64,000 bases of DNA, taken from the NCBI GenBank assembly GCA_045536365.1, contig JAZSNL010000020.1, positions 62,001-126,000 of the forward strand, in the 5' to 3' direction. Made by a program: the position numbers and the translations under genes. This document shows positions 25,081 to 32,995 of the stretch, one piece after another; position 1 is the stretch's first letter; each line of letters begins with the position of its first letter. The DNA comes from JAZSNL01 sp045536365. GTDB lineage: Bacteria; Bacillota_I; Bacilli_A; ML615J-28; CAG-313. The notes under the pieces are model-generated. The model searched no databases and was not told where the DNA came from. It saw only the letters and a list, made by a program, of their open reading frames with translations.

Positions 25081-25949
25081 TTCTTTAATCCTCCTATAAA
25101 GTTTTTAGTTTTATTAAATAAATTAGTTACATCTGTTTTAAAGTTTTTATAATCAAAAATTAAAGATATCAAAAAACAAATTGGAGTTAATAATACATAT
25201 GCAGGAACTAATAACCAAAACCAAGGCCAATGTTTAGCCTCACCCGCATGAGGTCCTACAGGTATAGTTTTAAAAATATTAGGACAGAATAGAGAAAGAA
25301 ATCCTCCTATTGCGTCATCCTTTGAACTCCAAATGTATGAAGTGTTTTTGTAATTTACATTAATAATATCATTTCCTCTTAAAGGAATAAAACCAAGTTC
25401 ACTTTGGAAGATTTGATTTAACATTATAAACGCAAGAACCAACATTAAACAACCAGGAACTTTCCATACGTTTTTGTAACTGATCTTATGATGACCTAAC
25501 ATTACCATTAATAAAGGTACTACCCATAATAATGTATGATGGATATAGAATCTAATAATATCTAATGTATCAGTTAATTGATTAGGTTTTTCTAGAGGTT
25601 CCATTGGATACACCACCGCAATAGCACCACCTAAAATACCTAGAAAAAACATATAGTCTTTTGCTGTAGAATTTTTTCCAATATATATAAATACAAATAA
25701 TAAAATATTTGCACCACATATATTAACAAACCATATATCACGATATAATCTATCAATATCAGTTGAATATGGAGGAAAATAACATTTTAAGAAGTGTAAT
25801 ATTAATCCAAAGATTAATAAAGAAAATAAAACTATTTTCTGGGTCTTAATGCTTTTTTTCCTTAATAAAAAATATAATCCTAAGAAAGTGCCGATAGAAG
25901 CGAATAACCAAAAGTAGTACCAAAAACCGGTTAACATTTTAATTTCCAT
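25077..25949 (-). CDS. YwaF-like integral membrane protein (first of pair)
   Basis: A 290-residue multispanning protein. The start is placed at MEIKMLTGF (ATG complement of 25947-25949) because GGAGAAG lies four bases upstream; the longer frame to 26024 has no ribosome site. It has an N-terminal helix, then a Phe-rich core, a large loop with GNDIINVNYKNTSYIWSSKD and a C-terminal pair of helices. Related in layout to the next gene, with which it overlaps. Confidence 0.65.
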   Translation of the reverse strand: MEIKMLTGFWYYFWLFASIGTFLGLYFLLRKKSIKTQKIVLFSLLIFGLILHFLKCYFPPYSTDIDRLYRDIWFVNICGANILLFVFIYIGKNSTAKDYMFFLGILGGAIAVVYPMEPLEKPNQLTDTLDIIRFYIHHTLLWVVPLLMVMLGHHKISYKNVWKVPGCLMLVLAFIMLNQIFQSELGFIPLRGNDIINVNYKNTSYIWSSKDDAIGGFLSLFCPNIFKTIPVGPHAGEAKHWPWFWLLVPAYVLLTPICFLISLIFDYKNFKTDVTNLFNKTKNFIGGLKK

Positions 25950-26024
25950 AATACTTCTCCATTTTACAAAATATAATAAAATTATATCATATTCATTTTG
26001 GATTAACAATATCACCTTTACCAT

Positions 26025-26439
26025 AATGCATATTTTAACTATTAGAATGCATATAATGAAAATGGTGATTTTTATGAAGTATTATTTAGTTGGTGTAAAA
26101 GGCTAGGGACTTCATGAATGTCTGGCATCATTTGATAATTATTTGTTTATATCGAATAAAAAAAGACTACATATAAGTGCAGTCAAATTATAAGTCTAAA
26201 CTATTAGGATTTAATAAGAAATCAAGAATATTTATAAATGTCAAATATAAAGAAAGAAATCTAGTATTGAAAAATATAAAATGTTAACTTTTTCCGGAAT
26301 ACATTAAAAAATAATATTAATGTTATAGATAAAAATAGTTTACTAAATGTTAATGAATATTAATTACATGAAAACTAAATATACAATTATAAAATAATTT
26401 TTATATTGCCATTTGCATATAATGTAATGGTGATTTTTT
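26025..26439. other. intergenic stretch with a dead murC start and AT-rich filler
   Basis: Apart from the murC-like fragment at 26049-26106, I see no gene, strong promoter or RNA here. The DNA is about 80% A+T with scattered stops in all frames. Confidence 0.6.
26049..26106 (+). pseudogene. truncated duplicate of the murC-like gene start
   Basis: GCATATAATG, ATGGTGATTTT and ATGAA recur in the same order at 26416-26443 before the intact gene. The codons from ATG 26074 give MKYYLVGVKG then TAG, against FYLVGIKGTG in the intact protein. Both the leader and the nucleotide-binding loop are copied, then the copy breaks off. Confidence 0.7.
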
Positions 26440-27711
26440 ATGAACAAACTTACTAGTAAGTTTTATTTAGTTGGTATAAAAGGAACAGGTATGTCGGCTC
26501 TTGCGGTATATTTAAAACAAGAAGGAAATATAGTTATAGGTAGTGATGTTAACAAAAGATATTTTACTGATGCTAATTTAATTGAAAATAATATTAATAT
26601 TTTAAATTATAATGGTGAAAATATTAATGGAGAATATATATATATAATAGGATTATCGATTAATAAAGAAAACGTAGAGTTTAATGAAATATTAAAAAAT
26701 AATTATGAATATTATTATTATAATGATTTTATAGGACAATTAAAAAGAGAAATGATTTGTGTAAGTGGAACTCATGGTAAGACAACAACAACTTCATTTT
26801 TATATCAATTAGGTGAAAATAATATATCAGCTATTATCGGAGATGGCACAGGTTATTCTAATATTAATAATAAATATGTTGTAATAGAGTCATGTGAATA
26901 TAAAAATCATTTTTTAAAATATTATCCAATCCTTGGTGTTATTTTAAATATTGAATTGGATCATCCTGATTTTTTTAAAAATATAAAAGATGTAATTAAA
27001 AGTTTTCAGTTGTTTAGTGATAACTGCAAAACTATTTTAGTTAATGGTGATGATATAAATATTAAAAAAATAAAGCATTTTAAAAAAATTACGTTTGGAT
27101 TCAATAAAGATAATGATTATGTTATTAAAATATTAGAGAAATACAAAGAAGGATATTTAATTAATATATCTGGCAAGGATTTAGATTTAAATTATATATC
27201 TTTACCCGGTATTCATAATATATATAATCTTGTAGGAGCAATTCTTTCTTTACATATATTAAATATTAATATTCCAGTAAAAAAACTTGAATTTCCTAAA
27301 AGAAGAATGAATGAAGAATATATATATAATACTATTGTTATTGATGATTATGCTCATCATCCTACAGAAATTAAGAGTTTAATTTCTTCTGTTAAACAAA
27401 AGTATCCTGAGTATAAAACATATTGTATATTTCAAAGTCATACATATTCTAGGACACTTAAATTTAAAAAAAAATTTAAAAAGGTTTTACAGTTAGTTGA
27501 TGTTGTTTATATAAGAGATGTTTTTTCTTCTTCTAGAGAAAAAGTGAATATAAAAAAACAAAAAAGAATTAATAGGTATTTTAATACTTTTAAAAAATAT
27601 CATTGTTCTATTTTTGATAATATAGATTATCATAATAAAAATGTAATAATGATAATAGGAGCTACACCAAGTGATGAAGTAATGAATGATATTAAACGGA
27701 AAAAGAGATAA
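26440..27711 (+). CDS. murC: Mur ligase, MurC-like (UDP-N-acetylmuramate--L-alanine ligase)
   Basis: A 423-residue cytosolic ligase that adds L-Ala to UDP-MurNAc at the start of peptidoglycan stem peptide synthesis. FYLVGIKGTGMSALAVYL is the N-terminal dinucleotide-type loop, GTHGKTTTTS the ATP P-loop (about 112), LNIELDHPDFF the central metal region and DDYAHHPTEI the MurC/Mpl C-terminal signature. The substrate-binding half is short and Lys/Asn-rich. The gene is not in a mur cluster, so a relative such as Mpl (recycling ligase) is possible. Its presence argues against a wall-less organism. Confidence 0.8.
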   Translation: MNKLTSKFYLVGIKGTGMSALAVYLKQEGNIVIGSDVNKRYFTDANLIENNINILNYNGENINGEYIYIIGLSINKENVEFNEILKNNYEYYYYNDFIGQLKREMICVSGTHGKTTTTSFLYQLGENNISAIIGDGTGYSNINNKYVVIESCEYKNHFLKYYPILGVILNIELDHPDFFKNIKDVIKSFQLFSDNCKTILVNGDDINIKKIKHFKKITFGFNKDNDYVIKILEKYKEGYLINISGKDLDLNYISLPGIHNIYNLVGAILSLHILNINIPVKKLEFPKRRMNEEYIYNTIVIDDYAHHPTEIKSLISSVKQKYPEYKTYCIFQSHTYSRTLKFKKKFKKVLQLVDVVYIRDVFSSSREKVNIKKQKRINRYFNTFKKYHCSIFDNIDYHNKNVIMIIGATPSDEVMNDIKRKKR

Positions 27712-27757
27712 TGAAAATGAAAATAATTTTTTCATTTTCATTGCCTCTTATTTTTTA
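27704..27757 (+). terminator. terminator of murC
   Basis: AATGAAAATGAAAA (27710-27723) pairs with TTTTCATTTTCATT (27729-27742). The stem extends as AAGAG/CTCTT and ends in TTATTTTTT. The 3' flank includes the -35 box of the next promoter. Confidence 0.8.
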
Positions 27758-27769
27758 TTGTGGTATAAT
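27741..27769 (+). promoter_or_regulatory. promoter of the LacI-family regulator gene
   Basis: TTGCCT at 27741-27746, a 17-bp spacer and TATAAT at 27764-27769, again nested in the preceding terminator. Confidence 0.7.
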
Positions 27770-27804
27770 AAATATGTCTAATATTATGAAACGAGGTAAT
27801 ATAT

Positions 27805-28842
27805 ATGAAAGGAGACAAAAACAGCATAAATAAGAACAAGATTTATGACGTTGCTGGAAAAGCTGGTGTTTCACTTGCTACTGTTTCTAGGGTTTTGAAT
27901 CATCCAGAAAAAGTTAAAAAAGCGACGCGTGAACGTGTTCAACGTGTTATTGATGAACTTGGTTATAAACCTAATTTAAATGCTAAAGGTCTTGCAAGTT
28001 CTAAATCAACTACTGTTGCTATTGTTGTTCCAGAATTAACAAGAAGTTCAATTGCTGGAATGGTTGACGGGATTGCTGCTTGTGCACATCGCCGTGGTTA
28101 TTTATTACGTTTGTTTGTTAATAATTATAAAATGACTGATGATAAAAATGAATCTGAACTTGAATTATGGGGTACAGTTATGTCATCAGGTGTAGATGGC
28201 GTTTTATATATCAATGATGAAATTACTGATGAAAATTTAGAATTAATTAGAAATGTTGATACTGATGTGGTATTAACTAATACTGTATGTAGTGATCCAA
28301 GTATTCCTAGTGTTGCGATTGATTATAAAAAAGCTGCTTATGAAATGACTAAGGAAATGATTAATCGTGGTAATACAAAAATTTGGATGATTACTACTAT
28401 TAGAAAATATGTAGTTAACGATTTAAAAGTTGAAGGATATGAAGCTGCAATGAAAGAAGCAGGTTTAGAACCTTACGTATTATCAGTATCAGGTAAAACT
28501 GAATTAAATGTTCCCGCTTATACTGAAGCGTTAGAAAAGGAACATCCTGAAGTTGCGATTGTTGTTCGTGATTCAATGGCTGTATCTTTTATTAATGTAG
28601 CTAGATTATTACATATTCATATTCCTGATGAATTACAAGTTATCGGTTTCCAAAATACAAAATATGCTGAATTATCAAGACCTAGTTTAACTTGTATTAA
28701 TACACCTATTTATGAAATTGGTGAGGAAGCGATGGATTTATTAACTAGTCTAATTAAAGAAGAAAATGAAGATAGTGAAGAAATTGAAATTAAACGAAAT
28801 ATTGATTATGATATCGTTTGGAGAGATTCCACTAAAAAGTAG
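27805..28842 (+). CDS. LacI/GalR-family regulator, CcpA-like
   Basis: A 345-residue DNA-binding regulator. The helix-turn-helix KIYDVAGKAGVSLATVSRVLN and hinge PNLNAKGLASSKST are textbook LacI. In the sensor domain, the stretches PSVAIDYKKA and IPDELQVIGFQNTKYAELSRP align well with CcpA, more than with a sugar-specific repressor. An unusual 14-residue Lys/Asn extension precedes the domain. In Bacillus ccpA also lies near tyrS, which follows here. It is the best in-window candidate to bind the cre-like sites at 36559, 57768 and 59661-59709. Global or local role is undecided. Confidence 0.8.
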   Translation: MKGDKNSINKNKIYDVAGKAGVSLATVSRVLNHPEKVKKATRERVQRVIDELGYKPNLNAKGLASSKSTTVAIVVPELTRSSIAGMVDGIAACAHRRGYLLRLFVNNYKMTDDKNESELELWGTVMSSGVDGVLYINDEITDENLELIRNVDTDVVLTNTVCSDPSIPSVAIDYKKAAYEMTKEMINRGNTKIWMITTIRKYVVNDLKVEGYEAAMKEAGLEPYVLSVSGKTELNVPAYTEALEKEHPEVAIVVRDSMAVSFINVARLLHIHIPDELQVIGFQNTKYAELSRPSLTCINTPIYEIGEEAMDLLTSLIKEENEDSEEIEIKRNIDYDIVWRDSTKK

Positions 28843-28851
28843 TATTATTAA

Positions 28852-29020
28852 AGGTAATGACAGAGATTTATTCGTTGCTGAGAGAATAAACAATTTAATA
28901 ATATGAAGTACTTACAACTTAATATTAAAGTGCACAAGAAATTGTGAATTAAGGTGGTACCGCGGAATTTATTTCGTCCTTAAATAAAAGTAGTAGTATA
29001 TTTTTATTTAAGGATTTTTT
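28852..29020 (+). promoter_or_regulatory. T-box riboswitch controlling tyrS
   Basis: The T-box AAGGTGGTACCGCGG sits at 28951-28965. Its TGGT matches the ACCA end of tRNA-Tyr. The terminator is CCTTAAATAAAA (28978-28989) with TTTTATTTAAGG (29002-29013) and a T-run. UAC triplets at 28909-28911 and 28913-28915 are specifier candidates; I could not fold stem I with certainty. The leader is compact, about 100 bases before the T-box. Confidence 0.88.
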
Positions 29021-29046
29021 TATAAAATAATAGGAGGAATATAAAA

Positions 29047-30279
29047 ATGAACTTTTTTGAAGAATTACAATGGAGAGGTTTAATAAATAGCGTTACTGAT
29101 GAAGAAGTAATAGAAAAAATAAATAATGGTAAATTAACATTTTACTTAGGAACAGATCCTACAGCAGATAGTTTACATGTAGGTCACTTATTAGTATTCT
29201 TATTTGCTAAAAGATTAGAAATGCATGGACATCATCCAATTTTATTAATTGGTGGTGCCACAGGATTTATTGGTGATCCACGTCCTACATCTGAAAGACA
29301 ATTATTATCAAGAGAAACTATTGAAGCTAATGCTGCCGCATTACATAATCAAGTTTCTAATTTATTCAATTGTGAAATGGTTAATAATTATGATTGGATT
29401 AGTAATATTAGTATTTTAGATTTTTTAAGAGATTATGGAAAATTCTTTAATATTAATTATATGATTAATAAAGAAACTGTTAAATCAAGATTAGATACAG
29501 GTATTTCTTATACTGAATTCTCATATCAATTATTACAAGCAATTGACTTTGAACATTTATACAGTCATAAGAATTGTGTTATGCAAATAGGTGGGCAAGA
29601 TCAATGGGGTAATATTACAAGCGGTTTAGAATTAATAAGAAAAATTGATGGAGCTGATGCAAAAGCATATGGTGTAACTGTTCCTTTATTTACAAAGAGT
29701 GATGGTACTAAATTTGGTAAATCTGAATCTGGTGCTGTATGGTTAGATCCTAAGAAAACTACACCTTATAGCTTTTATCAATTCTGGATTAATACACCTG
29801 ACTCTGATGTTATTAAATGTCTAAAACAATTCACTTTCTTAACAAAAGAACAAATTGAAGAAATTATGGTTTCTTTTGAAAATGAACCACATTTAAGAGT
29901 TGCTCAAAAAGCTCTTGCAAAAGAAATGACAGTTTTAATTCATGGTGAAGAAGCTTACAATCAAGCTGTTAAAGTTTCTACCGCATTATTTAGCGGAAAA
30001 GTAGGAGAATTGACAAAAGAAGAAATCGAAATGGGATTTGAAGGTGTTCCTACTGTTGAAATCGAAGAAAATATGAATTTAATTGATGCGCTAGTATTAG
30101 TAAAAGCTGCAAGTTCTAAACGCGAAGCAAGAGACTTTATTAACAATGGTGCTGTTTTAGTAAATGGTGAAGTTCAAAAGAATTTAGAATTTGTTGTTTC
30201 TAAAGAAAATGCAATTGGTAATACATATACTATTATTAGACGTGGTAAAAAGAATTATTATTTATTAACTCACAAATAG
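29047..30279 (+). CDS. tyrS: tyrosine--tRNA ligase
   Basis: A 410-residue class I synthetase of the TyrRS type. TADSLHVGHLLVF holds the HIGH motif, KFGKSESGAVWLD the KMSKS motif in its usual KFGKS form, and GGQDQWGNI the tyrosine pocket. An S4 RNA-binding domain closes the protein (SSKREARDFINNGAVLVNG). A T-box leader regulates it by uncharged tRNA-Tyr. AGGAGG precedes the start. Confidence 0.97.
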   Translation: MNFFEELQWRGLINSVTDEEVIEKINNGKLTFYLGTDPTADSLHVGHLLVFLFAKRLEMHGHHPILLIGGATGFIGDPRPTSERQLLSRETIEANAAALHNQVSNLFNCEMVNNYDWISNISILDFLRDYGKFFNINYMINKETVKSRLDTGISYTEFSYQLLQAIDFEHLYSHKNCVMQIGGQDQWGNITSGLELIRKIDGADAKAYGVTVPLFTKSDGTKFGKSESGAVWLDPKKTTPYSFYQFWINTPDSDVIKCLKQFTFLTKEQIEEIMVSFENEPHLRVAQKALAKEMTVLIHGEEAYNQAVKVSTALFSGKVGELTKEEIEMGFEGVPTVEIEENMNLIDALVLVKAASSKREARDFINNGAVLVNGEVQKNLEFVVSKENAIGNTYTIIRRGKKNYYLLTHK

Positions 30280-30287
30280 GAGATAAT

Positions 30288-31382
30288 ATGAAAACATTAG
30301 ATAAAATTCAAAATCTTGTTTTAGAAGCTATTGAAGATGGTGCTTTTCCTGGTGCTAATTATGCGATAATATTTAAAGATAAAGCGTATGTAAATAGTTT
30401 AGGAAATAAAGCTTTATTCCCTAATGTTGAAAAAAATGATTTAAACACTATTTATGATATGGCATCACTTACAAAAGTTATTTGTACAACTACTGCTATT
30501 TTACAATTAATGGAAGAAGGTAAGTTAAGATTAGCTAATCCAATTAAAAAATATTTACCTGATTTTCCTTATGAAAATATGACAGTATTTGATATGGTAA
30601 CTCATACTTCAGGATTATACCCTGATGTATTTAATGTAAGCAAATTAAAAAGTGAAGCTCAATTCTGGGAACAAGCTTATACAATGGGTTTAAAAGATGA
30701 AAAAAATAAAAGAATAATTTATTCTGATATCGGTTTTGCTATTTTAGGTAAAGTAATAGAAGTTATTTCTAAACAACCTTTAAATGAATATGTATTAGAA
30801 CATATTTTTAAACCATTAAATATGGTAGATTCTGGATATTTACCGAAGGATGTTTCAAGATGTGCTCCTACTGAAGATCGAAATGATGAAATGTATCAAG
30901 GTATCTTAAGAGGAAAAGTTCATGATGAAACTGCTTATTGTTTAGGTGGAGTTGCGGGTCATGCTGGATTATTTTCTACTATAAGTGATGTTGTTAAATT
31001 TGTTCAAATGATTATGAATAATGGTACTTTAAATGGTGTGAAAATTTTATCTAAAGCATCAATTGATGCTTTGTATCGACCTTTGGTAGAAGATAAAAAT
31101 GGTAATATGATTGAAGGAGAAAGAAGAACAATTGGTTGGATTAATAGAACTAATAATGGTCCTTCTGGCGATCTGACTAGTCATAATACTATTTTACATA
31201 CTGGTTTTACAGGTACTAATATTTGGATAGATCGTGATAATGAAATTGGTTTTGCGATGTTAACTAATCGTGTTCATCCTACACGTGGAAATGGTAAACA
31301 TATTGAAGTAAGAGCAAGATTGGCTAACTTTATTATGGCTCATTTAGAAGAGTTAAAAGAAGAAATAAAAGGAAGTGATTAA
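30288..31382 (+). CDS. serine hydrolase of the class C beta-lactamase fold (AmiE/YbbE-like)
   Basis: A 364-residue protein without a signal peptide. The nucleophile motif is S60-L-T-K63 (MASLTK), the second motif YSDIG (near 145) stands for Tyr-x-Asn, and HTGFTG (near 302) replaces the K-T-G box. This pattern fits cytoplasmic esterases or the B. subtilis AmiE/YbbE group, which trims the lactyl-peptide from MurNAc during murein recovery. It is 8 bases after tyrS and overlaps nothing, followed by a PIG-L deacetylase. Link to amino-sugar recycling is suggested by region 4; substrate not proven. Confidence 0.75.
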   Translation: MKTLDKIQNLVLEAIEDGAFPGANYAIIFKDKAYVNSLGNKALFPNVEKNDLNTIYDMASLTKVICTTTAILQLMEEGKLRLANPIKKYLPDFPYENMTVFDMVTHTSGLYPDVFNVSKLKSEAQFWEQAYTMGLKDEKNKRIIYSDIGFAILGKVIEVISKQPLNEYVLEHIFKPLNMVDSGYLPKDVSRCAPTEDRNDEMYQGILRGKVHDETAYCLGGVAGHAGLFSTISDVVKFVQMIMNNGTLNGVKILSKASIDALYRPLVEDKNGNMIEGERRTIGWINRTNNGPSGDLTSHNTILHTGFTGTNIWIDRDNEIGFAMLTNRVHPTRGNGKHIEVRARLANFIMAHLEELKEEIKGSD

Positions 31383-31383
31383 C

Positions 31384-32070
31384 ATGGGAAAAACAATTCT
31401 TGCAATAGGCGGACATATCGGAGATATGGAATTAACAGCTGGTGGATTGATGGCTAGTAATGCCGTTGATGGAGGTAAAAATATTACTCTTGCTTTAACT
31501 GCTGGAGAACGAGGAAACCCTCCACATTTAACAGTTAGCGAATATCGCATACAAAAAATTAATGAAGCTAAAGCTTTTGCTGAGATGGTAAATGGTGAGG
31601 CTTTGGTATTAGAATACTGTGATGGTGAATTGCCAAATGATGAAAAGGTAAGAAGAGAAGTGGCGGAAATAATCGTTAAATATAAACCTGATATTATTGT
31701 TACTCATTGGCATAGCCAAATGCATAAAGATCATAATGCTACTCACTACATTGTTCAAGATGCCCAATTTTTAGCTGGTGTTGTTGGAAATAGTGAAGGA
31801 AAAAGACATTATGCTCCAGTTTATTTTTGTGAAAACTGGGAAGACGATAAAGACTTTGAACCGTATATTTATGTTGATATCACAAGGGGATATGATTTAT
31901 GGTGTCAAGCTATTCAAAAACATTGGTTTATTATGAATAGTAAAGATTTTAAATATTATGATTATTATACTTCTCTTGCAAGATGTCGCGGTGCTTTATC
32001 TAAAAAAATGTATGCAGAGTGTTTTAATATAAAACCTGAACATAAGAAAATAATTAAAGACAGTTTGTAA
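31384..32070 (+). CDS. PIG-L/LmbE-family deacetylase with altered active-site loop
   Basis: A 228-residue metal-dependent deacetylase that usually acts on N-acetylglucosaminyl groups. ATG 31384 is preferred over the GTG at 31375 because GGAAGTGA lies before it. The first motif is GGHIGDMEL: His11 and Asp14 fit the zinc ligands of HPDDE, but the first Asp (general base in MshB) is Gly13. The second motif THWHSQMHKDHNATH supplies the third ligand. Enzymes with His-x-Gly-Asp in this place occur in Firmicutes. No thiol-synthesis gene is adjacent, so a GlcNAc-type substrate is likelier than bacillithiol. Confidence 0.75.
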   Translation: MGKTILAIGGHIGDMELTAGGLMASNAVDGGKNITLALTAGERGNPPHLTVSEYRIQKINEAKAFAEMVNGEALVLEYCDGELPNDEKVRREVAEIIVKYKPDIIVTHWHSQMHKDHNATHYIVQDAQFLAGVVGNSEGKRHYAPVYFCENWEDDKDFEPYIYVDITRGYDLWCQAIQKHWFIMNSKDFKYYDYYTSLARCRGALSKKMYAECFNIKPEHKKIIKDSL

Positions 32071-32111
32071 AAAATGTGTTATAATATAGTGACATTAAAG
32101 GAAGTGATAAC

Positions 32112-32987
32112 ATGAAAATTTATGATACACATAGTGATGTCTTTTCTAATTTATATGATCGATATATTAAAGGTGAAAGAGACATTTTTGAAAAATACCA
32201 TATTGAGGATTTATCGAAAGGTGAAGTTGCTGGTGGTATTTGGGTGGTTTATAGTGATAAAGTTTTCGATATTATTGATGCTTATCAAATAGCTTTAAAA
32301 GAATTTGAGAAATTTAAAGATAGTTATGATGTTGTATATGGATTAGAAGGATTAAGAAATGTTCCTGATTTAGAAACTTTTGATAAATTATATCAAATGG
32401 GAATCCGCCATGCAGGGCTTACATGGAATGAAGAAAATCATCTTGCAACAGGTGTAAGAGGTAGTGCTGATCGTGGTCTAACTGATTTAGGAAAACAATT
32501 TCTAAACTATATGAATGAACATAATATGATAACTGATGTTTCTCATTTGAATATTAAGAGTTTTTATGATGTTGTTGATTATAATCCCAATATTTTAATA
32601 GCAAGTCATTCTAATGCTTTTGCTCTTGCAAATCATCCTCGTAATTTAAATGATGATCAAATCAAAAAATTACATGAAGCTGGTGGTTATGTAGGTATAG
32701 TTGCAGCAAGAAATTTCGTTTCTCATTTATCTGAAAAACAAAATGTTGAAGGATATGTTGATCAAATGATATATATGATTGAACATTTAGATATTGAACA
32801 TGTAATGATAGGTATTGATATGATGAGTTATTTAACTGATTTTAATAATGCTAATTTAGATGATTTACAAACTCATAGTGATTCACAAAATATCATTAAA
32901 GAAATGAAAAAAAGAATGTTTACTGATGATGATATTAAAAAAGTAGCGTATGAAAATTTCTTAAAGATTAAAGGCTTAATAAAATAG
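32112..32987 (+). CDS. membrane dipeptidase-type metallopeptidase (M19)
   Basis: A 291-residue zinc dipeptidase of the renal dipeptidase family, here cytoplasmic. Ligands appear in order: H7-x-D9 (YDTHSD), Glu in VVYGLEGL, His in ASHSNAFALANHPRNLND and Asp in MIGIDMM. It cleaves dipeptides, often with a D-residue at the C-terminal side. A TATAAT at 32080-32085 may give it a promoter. It stands before the glycosidases and could release amino acids from muropeptide remnants. Confidence 0.88.
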   Translation: MKIYDTHSDVFSNLYDRYIKGERDIFEKYHIEDLSKGEVAGGIWVVYSDKVFDIIDAYQIALKEFEKFKDSYDVVYGLEGLRNVPDLETFDKLYQMGIRHAGLTWNEENHLATGVRGSADRGLTDLGKQFLNYMNEHNMITDVSHLNIKSFYDVVDYNPNILIASHSNAFALANHPRNLNDDQIKKLHEAGGYVGIVAARNFVSHLSEKQNVEGYVDQMIYMIEHLDIEHVMIGIDMMSYLTDFNNANLDDLQTHSDSQNIIKEMKKRMFTDDDIKKVAYENFLKIKGLIK

Positions 32988-32995
32988 GAGGATAT

